A stretch of 64,000 bases of DNA, taken from assembly GCF_002105755.1 (NCBI RefSeq), contig NZ_CP020821.1:1922001-1986000 (forward strand). The letters run 5' to 3'. Source of the stretch: Mycobacterium colombiense CECT 3035 (GTDB taxonomy: Bacteria > Actinomycetota > Actinomycetes > Mycobacteriales > Mycobacteriaceae). The translations under genes were made by a program, and so were the position numbers. The first letter of the stretch is position 1. The number at the start of each line of letters is the position of its first letter. A model generated the notes under the pieces. The model was not told where the DNA came from. It did not search any database and was given only the letters and a program-made list of their open reading frames with translations. Of this stretch, positions 8,670 to 17,306 are shown one piece after another.

Positions 8670-9800
8670 TTGAAGACCAAAGGTGCGCTGGTCTGGGAAC
8701 TGAACGAGCCGTGGTCGGTCGACGAGATCGAAATCGGAGATCCGCGCCGTGGCGAGGTGACCGTCCAGCTGGAAACGGCCGGGTTGTGCCACTCCGACCA
8801 CCATCTGATGACGGGTGACTTCCCCATCCCGAGCTATCCGGTCCTGGGCGGTCACGAGGGTGCCGGCATCATCACCGAGGTCGGCGATGGCGTCGAGCAC
8901 CTGGCCGTCGGCGATCACGTCGTCATGTCCTTCATCCCGTCCTGCGGGGAATGCACACCGTGCCAGACGGGGCTGCGCAACCTGTGCGACCTCGGCATGG
9001 GCCTGTTGTCGGGTCAATCGGTTTCCGACGGATCCTTCCGCGTCACCGCACGGGGCCGCGACGTCATCCCGATGTCGCTGCTGGGCACCTTCGCCCCGTA
9101 CGTGGTGGTGCACCACACCTCGGTGGTCAAGATCGACCCGTCGATCCCGTTCGACGTGGCCTGCCTGGTGGGCTGCGGGGTGACCACCGGCTACGGCTCG
9201 GCGGTGCGCAGCGCGGCGGTCTCGCCGGGTGAGGACGTCGCGGTCATCGGCATCGGGGGCGTCGGCGTCGCCGCCCTGCAGGGCGCCCGCATCGCCGGGG
9301 CCCGGCGCATCTTCGCCGTCGATCCCTACGAATGGAAGCGTGAGCAGGCACTCAAGTTCGGCGCCACAACGGCTTTCGCGGACGTGGGCAGCGCGGCGGC
9401 CGGCATCGCCGAGGCGACGCGAGGGTTCATGTGTCACAAGGTGATCGTCACCGTAGGCCACGTGGAGGGCAAGGACGTCGAGTCGTGGATGGGGCTGACG
9501 GCCAAGGGCGGGGTGTGCTGCCTCACCGGCATGGCCAGTGTGCTGGCCAACGAGGTCACGCTCAATCTCGCGGGACTCTCGCTGTTGCAGAAGAGCTTGC
9601 AGGGCAGCATCTTTGGCGGCGGAAACCCCCAGTACGATATTCCCGCGATCCTCGAGCTCTACAAGCTGGGCCAGCTCAACCTCGACGACATGGTGACGCG
9701 CGAATACACCCTCGATCAGATCAACGACGGCTATCGCGACATGCTCGAGGGCCGCAACGTGCGCGGCATCATCCGCTACACCGACGCCGACCGCGCGTGA
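8670..9800 (+). CDS. NDMA-dependent zinc alcohol dehydrogenase
   Basis: This 376-residue medium-chain dehydrogenase belongs to the mycobacterial/actinobacterial NDMA-dependent group, with a tightly bound nicotinamide cofactor and an alcohol-aldehyde redox role. Catalytic-zinc ligands lie in GLCHSDHH and GGHEGAGI, structural-zinc cysteines in CGECTPCQTGLRNLC, and the Rossmann motif in IGIGGVGVAALQG. TTG at 8670 is the only start that keeps the conserved MKTKGALVWE beginning. It resembles the second copy at 60109 over its full length (both begin MKTKGA and share motif spacing). A mycofactocin link is known for this enzyme class in actinobacteria, but no mycofactocin gene is in this window. Confidence 0.88.
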   Translation: MKTKGALVWELNEPWSVDEIEIGDPRRGEVTVQLETAGLCHSDHHLMTGDFPIPSYPVLGGHEGAGIITEVGDGVEHLAVGDHVVMSFIPSCGECTPCQTGLRNLCDLGMGLLSGQSVSDGSFRVTARGRDVIPMSLLGTFAPYVVVHHTSVVKIDPSIPFDVACLVGCGVTTGYGSAVRSAAVSPGEDVAVIGIGGVGVAALQGARIAGARRIFAVDPYEWKREQALKFGATTAFADVGSAAAGIAEATRGFMCHKVIVTVGHVEGKDVESWMGLTAKGGVCCLTGMASVLANEVTLNLAGLSLLQKSLQGSIFGGGNPQYDIPAILELYKLGQLNLDDMVTREYTLDQINDGYRDMLEGRNVRGIIRYTDADRA

Positions 9801-9829
9801 GCACTGGCCGCAATGGGCACAATGACTTC

Positions 9830-10222
9830 ATGACCATCAGACCTCTCGATGCCCGTGACACCACGCAGCAACTCGCCTACCGGGTCGCGGCCATGCTGCT
9901 CGGCATCGGAACCCTGCACTTCGTCGCGCCCAAACCGTTCGACTCCATCATCCCGGCAGAACTGCCCGGAAGCCCGCGGCTCTACACCTACGGATCGGGC
10001 GTCGCCGAGCTGGCGGTCGGGGCGCTGCTGGTGCCACAGCGCACCCGGCGCTCGGCCGCGCTGGCCGCCGCGGCCCTGTTCATCGGCGTCTTCCCGGGCA
10101 ACGTCAACATGTGCCGGTTGTGGTGGAGCAAACCGTGGCCCATGCGGATCGTCGCCTTGGCCCGCCTGCCGCTGCAGATTCCCATGATCACCACGGCACT
10201 AAAGATTCGGCGCAACAGCTGA
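9830..10222 (+). CDS. Small DoxX-like integral membrane protein
   Basis: The 130-residue protein has about four hydrophobic segments: around the start (YRVAAMLLGIGTLHFV), the middle (SGVAELAVGALLV), AALAAAALFIGVF, and a C-terminal segment ending ITTALKIRRNS. The layout and the GNVNMCRLWW motif resemble small DoxX-like/DUF membrane proteins. Function is unknown; some relatives work with redox or thiol systems. ATG 9830 lies 29 bp after the dehydrogenase stop on the same strand, so the two may be co-transcribed. Confidence 0.7.
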   Translation: MTIRPLDARDTTQQLAYRVAAMLLGIGTLHFVAPKPFDSIIPAELPGSPRLYTYGSGVAELAVGALLVPQRTRRSAALAAAALFIGVFPGNVNMCRLWWSKPWPMRIVALARLPLQIPMITTALKIRRNS

Positions 10223-10289
10223 AGCGGTGATCGCGGCAAACCGATTGCGCCGCAAGCGGAATCCTCAGCCAAGCGCACGGGAGGACTAA

Positions 10290-11186
10290 GTGAGCAGAAC
10301 GGCGATCGCCGCAGTGCTCGCGATGGCGGCCGCGCTGATGGTCGGCGCCGGCGACGTCGTCCAGCAGCGATCCGCGCAACAGGTCACAGACCAGCCCGTC
10401 GGCACCTTCACCCTGTTCCGCCGGCTGCTGCGCGACCGGCAATGGTGGACCGGCAGCCTGGTGGCCGGCGCCGGATTCGGGTTCCAGGCCGCGGCACTGG
10501 GCCTGGGCTCGGTGGTGCTGGTGCAGGCGCTGCTGGTGACGTCGTTGCTGTTCGCCTTGCTCATCAGCGCGAGGGTGAACCACCGCAGAATCACACGCCG
10601 GCAAGGCATTTGGGCGGTGTTGCTTGCCGCCGCGGTCGCGGTGGTGGTGACGGTCGGTGATCCCCAGCAAGGCGCCCCGCGCGGGTCGGTGCAGACATGG
10701 ACCATCGTGGCGTTGGTCATGGGCCCCGCGCTGATCCTGTGCGTGATCGGTGCGCGGATGTTCCCCGGTTCGGTCGGCGCACTGTTGCTGGGCCTGATGT
10801 CCGGTTCGCTGTGGGGGCTGTTTTCGGTGCTGACCAAGGGCGTGGTGGACCAACTGGACCGCGGCATCCCGGCGCTGTTGCGCACACCGGAGTTGTATGT
10901 GTGGGTGGTGCTGGCGATCGCGGCCACCGCCTGGGAGCAATCGGCGTTTCGGGCCGGCCCACTCACCGCGTCGCTGCCGGCGGTCACCGTCGCCGAGCCC
11001 ATCGTGGGCTCGGCGCTCGGTATCACGGTGTTGGGTGAGACGCTGCACACCAACGACATCGGCTGGGTGGCCCTGGGCGTGTCGGTGGGCCTGATGGCGG
11101 CGGCGACGGTGGCGCTGGCCCACAGCCAGGCCAGCTACGCCCCGACCACTGACGAAAAGCCTTCTCCCGCAACGGAGAAGGCCTGA
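10290..11186 (+). CDS. DMT-superfamily (EamA-like) membrane transporter
   Basis: The 298-residue protein has roughly nine to ten hydrophobic helices in two internally similar halves, typical of drug/metabolite transporters, with a polar tail (TTDEKPSPATEKA). The second half contains the EamA-like segments GSALGITVLGETLHTNDIGWVALGVSVGLM, where the acidic GE motif is usual. The substrate cannot be read from sequence. An ATP-independent exporter or metabolite carrier in the cytoplasmic membrane is expected. GTG at 10290 follows GGGAGGAC. The last codons form half of a strong hairpin terminator. Confidence 0.8.
   Translation: MSRTAIAAVLAMAAALMVGAGDVVQQRSAQQVTDQPVGTFTLFRRLLRDRQWWTGSLVAGAGFGFQAAALGLGSVVLVQALLVTSLLFALLISARVNHRRITRRQGIWAVLLAAAVAVVVTVGDPQQGAPRGSVQTWTIVALVMGPALILCVIGARMFPGSVGALLLGLMSGSLWGLFSVLTKGVVDQLDRGIPALLRTPELYVWVVLAIAATAWEQSAFRAGPLTASLPAVTVAEPIVGSALGITVLGETLHTNDIGWVALGVSVGLMAAATVALAHSQASYAPTTDEKPSPATEKA
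11159..11182. terminator. Hairpin terminator overlapping the 3' end of the DMT transporter
   Basis: GCCTTCTCC (11159-11167) and GGAGAAGGC (11174-11182) form a perfect 9-bp stem with loop CGCAAC. It sits inside the last coding triplets, just before the stop and 7 bp from the end of the convergent VOC gene, so it could serve both directions. No U-tract follows, as is common in mycobacteria. Confidence 0.65.
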
Positions 11187-11188
11187 GG

Positions 11189-11557
11189 TCAACTCAGCCG
11201 TGAGCCGACCCGGTGGGCGGTGCCGTCGGGATCGACGTAGGCGAACTCCCGCAGGCCGTACGGTGTGCCCTGGGGGGCGAAAAGGCGCCCGTCGAGGTTT
11301 TCCAGTGCCGCCCACTCCGCATACAGCGCGTCGGCATCACTGACATAGAGGTACACGCTGGCGGCGGTGCGCAGCGGGTCGTGCTCGGCCCATTCGGTGA
11401 GGTGGATCGACACCGGCCCGCGGTCGGCGAACCCGTACCGTTCGGGCCCTTCGTATGCGCGGGCGTCGAAGCCGAGCCGGCGATACCGGCCGAGTGCGAC
11501 GTCCAGGTCCCGGACCGGGACGATCGGGGATACCGAGGTGAAGTCGACTGCGGACAC
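11189..11557 (-). CDS. VOC-superfamily (glyoxalase/bleomycin-resistance-like) protein
   Basis: This single-domain 122-residue protein has the glyoxalase fold signature: SPIVPVRDLDVALGRYRRLGF at the N-terminus and REFAYVDPDGTAHRVG at the C-terminus, the usual DPDG turn. Such proteins bind a divalent metal or a small drug; the exact activity cannot be assigned. GTG at 11557 is preferred because the beta-strand starts within six codons. A longer in-frame extension would run antisense through the lipoprotein gene start. It is divergent from the sensor lipoprotein (about 60 bp between starts). Confidence 0.72.
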   Translation of the reverse strand: MSAVDFTSVSPIVPVRDLDVALGRYRRLGFDARAYEGPERYGFADRGPVSIHLTEWAEHDPLRTAASVYLYVSDADALYAEWAALENLDGRLFAPQGTPYGLREFAYVDPDGTAHRVGSRLS

Positions 11558-11618
11558 ACAGCGAACATAGCCTTTAACTGCGATCTCGCTCGTGACGTCG
11601 GGTGCCGTCGTATGCTCC

Positions 11619-12374
11619 ATGCGCATGAGGAGCCAGCTGACCGCGGCGGTCGTCGTCGCCACCACGATAGTGGTCGCGGGGTGCGGCGGTGGCCACCAGG
11701 GCGGCGGTGCTGCGTCGTCGACCACCACCACGACGGCCTCGTCGAAGGCTCCGCTCGAGCAGGGCGCGCTGCCCGATCTGATGCTCTCGCCGAGCGACAT
11801 CGACACCGTGCTGGGTGCCACGGGGACGTCGAGCGATCCACCGATCACCAAGTTGCTGGAAGACCCGTTCAAGCGCGAGGACTACACCTTCCCCGCCGAA
11901 TGCCGGTACACCATGCACGCGGCGCTGGCGTCCGTCTACGCCGACAGCGGGAACACCGCGGTCTACGGCTACCACGACCAGGCGCCGGCGCCCGCGGGCG
12001 CGGATCAACTGGAAAGCCCCGATGTCTATCAGGTCGTCGTGCTGTTCGGGTCCCCCGAACAGGCGAGCGCATTCTTCGCGACGTCGGCCCAGCGCTGGCC
12101 CGCCTGCGCCAACCGTCAGGACACCGTCCCCGCCGCCGACGGCAAACCGGAACTTCAGTGGAAGGTGGGCCAGGTTTCCAACGCCAACGGCGTTGTGAGC
12201 GTTCCGGTGACCCTGACCATCGTCGGGAACGGCGCGAGCGTGACCGTGCCCTGCCAGCGGGCGCTGACCGTCCGTAACAACGTCGTCATCGATATCGACG
12301 CGTGCCGCAAGGACATCGGGGACCTCGGCGTGAGCATCGCCAACCAGATCGCCGGAAAAATCGACAAGCAATAG
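11619..12374 (+). CDS. Lipoprotein with PknH-like extracellular sensor domain
   Basis: The 251-residue product starts with a basic tip and hydrophobic core ending in a lipobox (VVAGCGGG, Cys about residue 22). A Thr/Ser-rich linker (SSTTTTTASS) precedes a domain of about 190 residues with paired cysteines (PAECRYTMH, WPACANRQ, VPCQRALT, IDACRKD). That Cys pattern, with LSPSDIDTVLG near the start, matches the PknH extracellular sensor fold of mycobacterial LppH/LprA-like lipoproteins. It should be anchored in the outer leaflet of the plasma membrane. ATG 11619 or 11625 are both possible. The ligand is unknown. Confidence 0.82.
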   Translation: MRMRSQLTAAVVVATTIVVAGCGGGHQGGGAASSTTTTTASSKAPLEQGALPDLMLSPSDIDTVLGATGTSSDPPITKLLEDPFKREDYTFPAECRYTMHAALASVYADSGNTAVYGYHDQAPAPAGADQLESPDVYQVVVLFGSPEQASAFFATSAQRWPACANRQDTVPAADGKPELQWKVGQVSNANGVVSVPVTLTIVGNGASVTVPCQRALTVRNNVVIDIDACRKDIGDLGVSIANQIAGKIDKQ

Positions 12375-12395
12375 TGTCAGCGGGATGCGGTGAAC

Positions 12396-12424
12396 CCAAT
12401 AGCCTTCTGCCGTTTACCTATTGG
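12396..12424. terminator. Weak stem-loop after the sensor lipoprotein
   Basis: CCAATAG (12396-12402) pairs with CTATTGG (12418-12424) around a 15-nt loop, 20 bp downstream of the lipoprotein stop. A transcription terminator or a leader structure for the following metal operon are both possible. No classical M-box (ykok) architecture was recognised in the 193-bp interval. Confidence 0.35.
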
Positions 12425-12567
12425 CTGTAGTCGTCGGCGGCCGCGGGAGCGTATGCTCTGGCGGCCGTGACGGTCCGACGATCGATTTGAAGCCGCATCG
12501 CGCCGCGATACCCGGTTTCGGGGTAGGTTGTCCGCGGGTTAGGTCGTACCGCCTTGAGGAGGGATAC

Positions 12568-13902
12568 GTGGGCACATCGGAAAAGGCGTCCAAGCCGCGC
12601 GCCGGGCAGCCGGTCATCCACCTCTCGCAGCTGTTGCGCGCGCCCGTGCTGGCGCGCGCCGGAGAAACCGTGGGGCGCGTCGAGGACGTGATCGTGCGGC
12701 TGCGCGGCGCCGAGGAGTATCCGTTGGTGGCCGGCATCGTGGCCGGGGTCGGCGGACGCCTGGTGTTCATCGGCGACAAGTCCATCGACGAGTACTCCGC
12801 GGACCGGGTTCTGTTGACCAAGAACAAGGTTGACCTTCGCGGGTTCGAACGGCGCGAGGGCGAGGTGTTGTTGCGCACCGATGTGCTGGGCCACCGGTTG
12901 ATCGACGTGGCGACCGTCGAGCTGGTGCGCGCGTACGACGTCGAGCTGGAAGAGACCGGCGAGGGCTGGATGGTCACCCGCCTGGATACCCGCCGTCCCC
13001 CACGGTTGTTCGGGCTGATCAAGCATTCGGGCGGGCACGCGTCGCGCGATTGGAAGGCATTCGAGCCGCTGATCGGTCACGCGCGTTCCGATGCCGTGCG
13101 GCGTCTGTCGGATCGGTTCGGTGACCTCAAGGCCGCCGAAATCGCCGACCTTCTCGAGGAAGCGGACAAGGCCGAGGGCGGCGAGATCCTGGATCGGGTG
13201 CACAGCGACCCGGAGTTGGAGGCCGACGTCTTCGAAGAGCTGGATCCCGAGAAAGCCAGCCGGCTGCTCGATGACATGCCGGACAACGAGGTCGCCGCGC
13301 TGCTGGGCCGGATGCGCGCCGACGACGCCGCGGACGCCATCGTCGACCTGCGCCAGTCGCGGCGCCGCCGTGTGCTGGAGCTGATGCCGGCCCCGCAACG
13401 CACCAAGGTCATCACCTTGATGGGGTTCAACCCCGAAAGTGCCGGCGGGCTGATGAATGTCGACTCGGTGACATGCTCGCCCACCGCGACGGCGGGCGAG
13501 GCGTTGGCGTTGATTGCCGCCTCGCGCAGCATCCAGCCGGAAGCGCTGATCAAGGTGCACGTGCTCGACGAGGACAAGCGTCTCGACGGCGTCGTTTCGG
13601 TGATCACCCTGCTGCAGGTCGACCCTTCCGAAAAGCTGGGAGCCCTAATGGATTCCGATCCGGTGCGGGTGAACGCCGTCGCGGATCTGACCGATATCGC
13701 GCTGCTGATGGCCGACTTCAATCTCTACTCCATCCCCGTCGTCGACGAGCAGGACCGCCTACTGGGGGTGGTGACCGTCGACGACGTGCTGGAGGCGACC
13801 ATTCCCGAAGACTGGCGACGCCGCGAGCCCGCGCCGCGGCCCATCCGCGAAATCGCCGCCGACGACCGTGACACACCGCCCACCGGAGGTAGCCCGCAGT
13901 GA
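12568..13902 (+). CDS. PRC-barrel / MgtE-N / CBS domain protein (metal-transport regulatory subunit)
   Basis: The 444-residue soluble protein has a PRC-barrel-like N-terminus (about 15-160), an MgtE intracellular N domain (about 170-280, helices with DLLEEADKAEGGEILDRV and LLDDMPDNEVAALLGRM), then two CBS repeats (about 300-425). It has no transmembrane segment, so unlike MgtE it cannot itself be a channel. In MgtE these domains sense cytosolic Mg and gate the pore. The stop overlaps the NRAMP-related start by four bases (GTGA), indicating translational coupling. I infer that it senses metal or nucleotide and controls the adjoining transporter. GTG 12568 is preceded by GAGGAGG; upstream in-frame extension is not conserved in character. 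Confidence 0.85.
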   Translation: MGTSEKASKPRAGQPVIHLSQLLRAPVLARAGETVGRVEDVIVRLRGAEEYPLVAGIVAGVGGRLVFIGDKSIDEYSADRVLLTKNKVDLRGFERREGEVLLRTDVLGHRLIDVATVELVRAYDVELEETGEGWMVTRLDTRRPPRLFGLIKHSGGHASRDWKAFEPLIGHARSDAVRRLSDRFGDLKAAEIADLLEEADKAEGGEILDRVHSDPELEADVFEELDPEKASRLLDDMPDNEVAALLGRMRADDAADAIVDLRQSRRRRVLELMPAPQRTKVITLMGFNPESAGGLMNVDSVTCSPTATAGEALALIAASRSIQPEALIKVHVLDEDKRLDGVVSVITLLQVDPSEKLGALMDSDPVRVNAVADLTDIALLMADFNLYSIPVVDEQDRLLGVVTVDDVLEATIPEDWRRREPAPRPIREIAADDRDTPPTGGSPQ

Positions 13903-15581
13903 GCTCCGGCGGCGAGAACACCACCGAGGCCGACCCGCAGGGTGCGGACGTGCAGCGCCCCGAGTCGGCGCAACGGCGCACCGCGGTGCTGGACAGCGCC
14001 CACCTGGGTGACATCGAGGGGGCGTTCGGGCGCATCAGCGTCGGCGAGACCGAGCACGCCCGGACCTGGCGGACGCGGCTGCTGACCCTGCTCGCGATCG
14101 TCGGGCCCGGCATCATCGTGATGGTCGGCGACAACGACGCGGGCGGGGTGGCCACCTACGCCCAGGCCGGCCAGAACTACGGCTACTCGCTGCTGTGGGT
14201 GTTGCTGCTGCTGATCCCGGTGCTCATCGTCAACCAGGAAATGGTGGTGCGACTCGGCGCGGTCACCGGGGTCGGGCACGCCCGGTTGATCAACGAACGC
14301 TTCGGCCGCGGCTGGGGCTGGTTTTCGGTCGGTGACCTGTTCCTGCTCAACTTCTTGACCATCGTCACCGAGTTCATCGGCATCAGCCTGGCCGCCGAAT
14401 ACATCGGCGTCTCCAAATACGTTGTGGTACCGATCTCGGCGGTCGCGTTGGTGGCGATCATGGCCAGCGGCAGCTTCCGTCGATGGGAGCGAGCCATGTT
14501 CATCTTCATCGCGGTCACGCTGCTGCAGATCCCGATGCTGCTGATGTCGCATCCACAGTGGGGGCACGCGGCGAAGTCGTTTGTGGTGCCCAGTATTTCG
14601 GGCGGCGTCAGTTCGGACGCGGTGCTGTTGATCATCGCCATCGTCGGCACCACCGTAGCGCCGTGGCAGCTGTTCTTCCAGCAGTCCAACGTCGTCGACA
14701 AGCGCATCACCCCCCGGTTCATGGGCTACGAACGCGCGGACACCGTGCTGGGCGCCTTCGTGGTGGTGGTCGGCGCGGCCGCGCTGATGATGACCGGTGA
14801 GTGGGCGGCGCGCTCCACCAACACCATTGGCGGCTTCACCGATGCCGGCGCCACGGCGCATCTGCTGGGCGCGCACCGCCCGATACTCGGCTCGATCTTT
14901 GCCATCGTGCTGATGGACGCCTCGATCATCGGGGCCGCCGCGGTGACCCTGGCCACCAGTTACGCCTTCGGAGACGTGTTCGGCCTCAAGCATTCGCTGC
15001 ACCGTGGCTTCTCCGACGCCAAGCAGTTCTACCTGTCCTACACCGCCATGGTGGTGCTGGCCGCGGCCATCGTGCTGATTCCGGGCGCCCCGCTGGGATT
15101 GATCACCACCGCGGTGCAGGCGCTGGCCGGTCTCTTGCTGCCCAGCGCCAGCGTGTTCCTGCTGCTGCTGTGCAACGACCGAGAGGTGTTGGGGCCGTGG
15201 GTGAATCGGTCCTGGCTCAATTGGGTGGCCGGGCTGATCGTGGGCGTGCTACTGCTACTGTCCGGAATCTTGATGGCTACCACGCTGTTTCCCGACCTCA
15301 ACGTCGTCGCGGTCGCGGGCTATCTGACGCTGGGGCTGGTGATCCTCGCGGCGGGCGCGGCGCCGGTGCTGCGCTGGGTGGCGCGCCGGCAGCCGTCGCG
15401 GCCCCAGCCACAACTTCCGGCCCGCGGCGTCGATCGCAACACCTGGCGCATGCCCCCGCTGGCGCTGCTCGAGCCGGTCACCTGGTCACCCGGAACCCGG
15501 CTCGCGATGATCGCGCTGCGCGGCTACCTGGTGGTCGGGGCGTTGCTGTTGGTGGTCAAGGCCATTCAGCTCAGCCGCTGA
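13899..15581 (+). CDS. NRAMP-related divalent metal transporter
   Basis: The 560-residue protein has a polar 60-residue N-terminus and about eleven to twelve membrane helices. TM1 carries VGDNDAGGVATYAQAG where classical NRAMP transporters have a DPGN metal site. TM6 has VAPWQLFFQQS where they have M-P-H, so the sulfur ligand is replaced by Ala. Loss of that Met is the hallmark reported for NRAMP-related magnesium transporters, so Mg2+ (or Mn2+) uptake is more likely than classical Fe/Mn transport. The preceding gene encodes MgtE-type sensing domains and overlaps by four bases, supporting a Mg role. Specificity is inferred, not shown. Confidence 0.85.
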   Translation: MSSGGENTTEADPQGADVQRPESAQRRTAVLDSAHLGDIEGAFGRISVGETEHARTWRTRLLTLLAIVGPGIIVMVGDNDAGGVATYAQAGQNYGYSLLWVLLLLIPVLIVNQEMVVRLGAVTGVGHARLINERFGRGWGWFSVGDLFLLNFLTIVTEFIGISLAAEYIGVSKYVVVPISAVALVAIMASGSFRRWERAMFIFIAVTLLQIPMLLMSHPQWGHAAKSFVVPSISGGVSSDAVLLIIAIVGTTVAPWQLFFQQSNVVDKRITPRFMGYERADTVLGAFVVVVGAAALMMTGEWAARSTNTIGGFTDAGATAHLLGAHRPILGSIFAIVLMDASIIGAAAVTLATSYAFGDVFGLKHSLHRGFSDAKQFYLSYTAMVVLAAAIVLIPGAPLGLITTAVQALAGLLLPSASVFLLLLCNDREVLGPWVNRSWLNWVAGLIVGVLLLLSGILMATTLFPDLNVVAVAGYLTLGLVILAAGAAPVLRWVARRQPSRPQPQLPARGVDRNTWRMPPLALLEPVTWSPGTRLAMIALRGYLVVGALLLVVKAIQLSR

Positions 15582-16592
15582 CCGCTTGTATCCGGCGGGC
15601 CACCTCGCCGTATCGCTCGAAGCGGTCCTGATCGGCGACGGAGTTGTACATCACCAACCGCGTTGCCGTTCCGGCGTATTTCGCGATCAGCGCGTCGGCG
15701 AGCCCGTCCCAGGTCGACTCGGTGGCGAAGACCGCGATGTGATCGTCGCTGACCTGGGCCGCCATTCCCGCGTAGTCTCCGGCCTTCTGCTTCTCCCGGA
15801 TCCGGGCGGTGGTTCCCTCGAAACCCGCCTCGTCCCAGATGAATGCGTAGTTGGGCGTGCTGCCGTAGAAGGCCATGCTGGCGCGCACGACCTCGCGCTG
15901 CTTTGCGCGCGCTTCGTCCGTGTCGCCGACGATCGTCATGACGGGCACGATGATCGCGAGATCCGACGATGAACGGCCCGCTTTGGCCGCGCCTTCGGCG
16001 ACCGTCGGCAGCACGTGCCGGGCCAGGTAGCCCGGTTCGCCGATCGGGTGGACGTGGACACCGTCGGCAACTTCGCCGGCCATCCGCAGCATCCACGGAT
16101 TGACCGCTGCGATATCGACTTTGGGGTCCGGGGCGTCGATCGGCCCGGGCTCCACTGCGGGGTGATGAAGTCGAGGTCGTAGAAGTCACCGTGGTGGTCC
16201 AGCGTCCCGGAGCGGAACGCCGCGAAGCATGCCTTCACGGCGAGCAAGTAGTCGCGCAGCCGGGGCCCGGGCCGCTCGAAGGCCGTGCCGTAGCGCCGCA
16301 CCACGTGGGTGCGTACCTGGGTGCCCAGGCCCAGCCGGAACTTCCCCTTGGTGGCCTCCTGCAGTTCCCACGCGGCGGCGGCCGTCACGAACGGACTGCG
16401 CGGAAACGCCACCGCGACGCCCGTCGACAACTCCAGATCCGGTGCGGCCTGCGACGCCACGGCGGCGTTCAGGTACGCGGTGCGGCCGGTCTCGGTGAAC
16501 AACAGACCGGAGAACCCGGCGGATTGGGTCTTCCGGGCGAGGTCACCGATTTGGCCGAGCGGCTGGGGAATCGTCATCGCGTCGACATGCAT
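15571..16592 (-). pseudogene. LLM-class F420-dependent oxidoreductase, frameshifted
   Basis: The first 150 residues (MHVDAMTIPQPLGQIGDLAR through GDFYDLDFITPQWSPG) and the remaining 190 (PIDAPDPKVDIAAVNPWMLR to ARRIQAVSG) are in different frames. They meet at the C/G runs 16144-16149. Restoring one G to the coding-strand GGG (CCCGGGCC) joins them as PQWSPGPIDAPDPKVDI, giving a normal LLM oxidoreductase of about 340 residues. Members use F420H2 or FMN; the TIGR03617-like motif GLGTQVRTHVVRRYG is clear. There is no other lesion. It is convergent with the NRAMP-related gene, overlapping it by 11 bp at the 3' end. Confidence 0.8.
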
Positions 16593-16723
16593 GGTGGGAG
16601 CGTACGTCGAACGTCAGATCGCGATGCGGACCGCAGTAGCCTCTTGCTCAACAGTCGAGTCAGGGTGTTAGCTCTGTAGTCGTCAGCAACCATCGTTGTT
16701 TTGCTAACAGGAGGACCCCGAAC

Positions 16724-16966
16724 GTGTTTCGTGGATTATTCATCGTTGGAGCAATCGCCGTGGGAATTGCGGGGGCGCCCGCCGCCCAGGCCGCTCCCCC
16801 GACGACCACAACGTCGCCGTCGCCGACGACCGGTGGCAGCGCGTACTACCCCACCTGCAGGGCTGCCTGCGCCGCGGGTGTCGCGCCGATCTATCGCGGC
16901 CAGCCGGGCTACCGGCCCGGACTCGACCGCGATAACGACGGCGTGGCCTGCGAAGTATGCCACTGA
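16724..16966 (+). CDS. Secreted excalibur calcium-binding domain protein
   Basis: The 80-residue product has a cleavable signal peptide (LFIVGAIAVGIAGAPAAQAA, cleavage near AQA-AP), a Thr/Pro/Ser-rich linker and the excalibur motif (YPTCRAACAAGVAPI ... PGLDRDNDGVACE). The D-x-D-x-D-G-x-x-C-E segment is the predicted Ca-binding loop and the cysteines likely form disulfides. The protein should act outside the membrane. GTG 16724 follows AGGAGGAC at suitable spacing. The next gene starts one base after its stop. Confidence 0.85.
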   Translation: MFRGLFIVGAIAVGIAGAPAAQAAPPTTTTSPSPTTGGSAYYPTCRAACAAGVAPIYRGQPGYRPGLDRDNDGVACEVCH

Positions 16967-16967
16967 A

Positions 16968-17306
16968 GTGGGTTGGCGCGTAAGGCGATTCGACGCCGCA
17001 CCGCGCCTGTGGGCCCTCGCCGCGATCGCCTGCGCGGGGCTGGCGGCGTGCGGGTCGCAGCACGCCGCGCCGTCCAACACGTCCGGCCCAACCTCGACGA
17101 AGTCGCCGGCGGCGGTGAGCACGAGCGTTGCGCCCAGCACACCTGCCGCCGCGCCCGCCGCCCCCGGTTCGGCCAGTGCCCAGCCATGCGTCGGGCTATC
17201 GATCTGCGCGCCACCACCGCCGGACGCCGAGGGCAATCCGCCGTGCTATTACGCCGACGGCTGGCGCGTCAGCGCCGTTTCGGCCGGTGGCTCACCGGCG
17301 CGGTGA
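16968..17306 (+). CDS. Small proline/alanine-rich putative lipoprotein
   Basis: From GTG 16968, RRFDAAPRLWALAAIACAGLAACGS gives a signal with lipobox-like LAAC. It is followed by a low-complexity Ser/Thr/Pro/Ala linker and a short C-terminal part with two Cys (QPCVGLSICAPP) and NPPCYYADGW. The lipobox, length of 112 residues and position one base after the excalibur gene suggest a co-transcribed envelope protein. I do not recognise the family. The last 38 bp overlap the convergent 71-residue gene, which is unusual but seen in mycobacteria. Confidence 0.55.
   Translation: MGWRVRRFDAAPRLWALAAIACAGLAACGSQHAAPSNTSGPTSTKSPAAVSTSVAPSTPAAAPAAPGSASAQPCVGLSICAPPPPDAEGNPPCYYADGWRVSAVSAGGSPAR

Noticed and set aside
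12375..12567. Mg riboswitch (M-box) before the metal-transport operon
   Set aside because: The interval is too short and has only weak local hairpins; conserved M-box features were not found.
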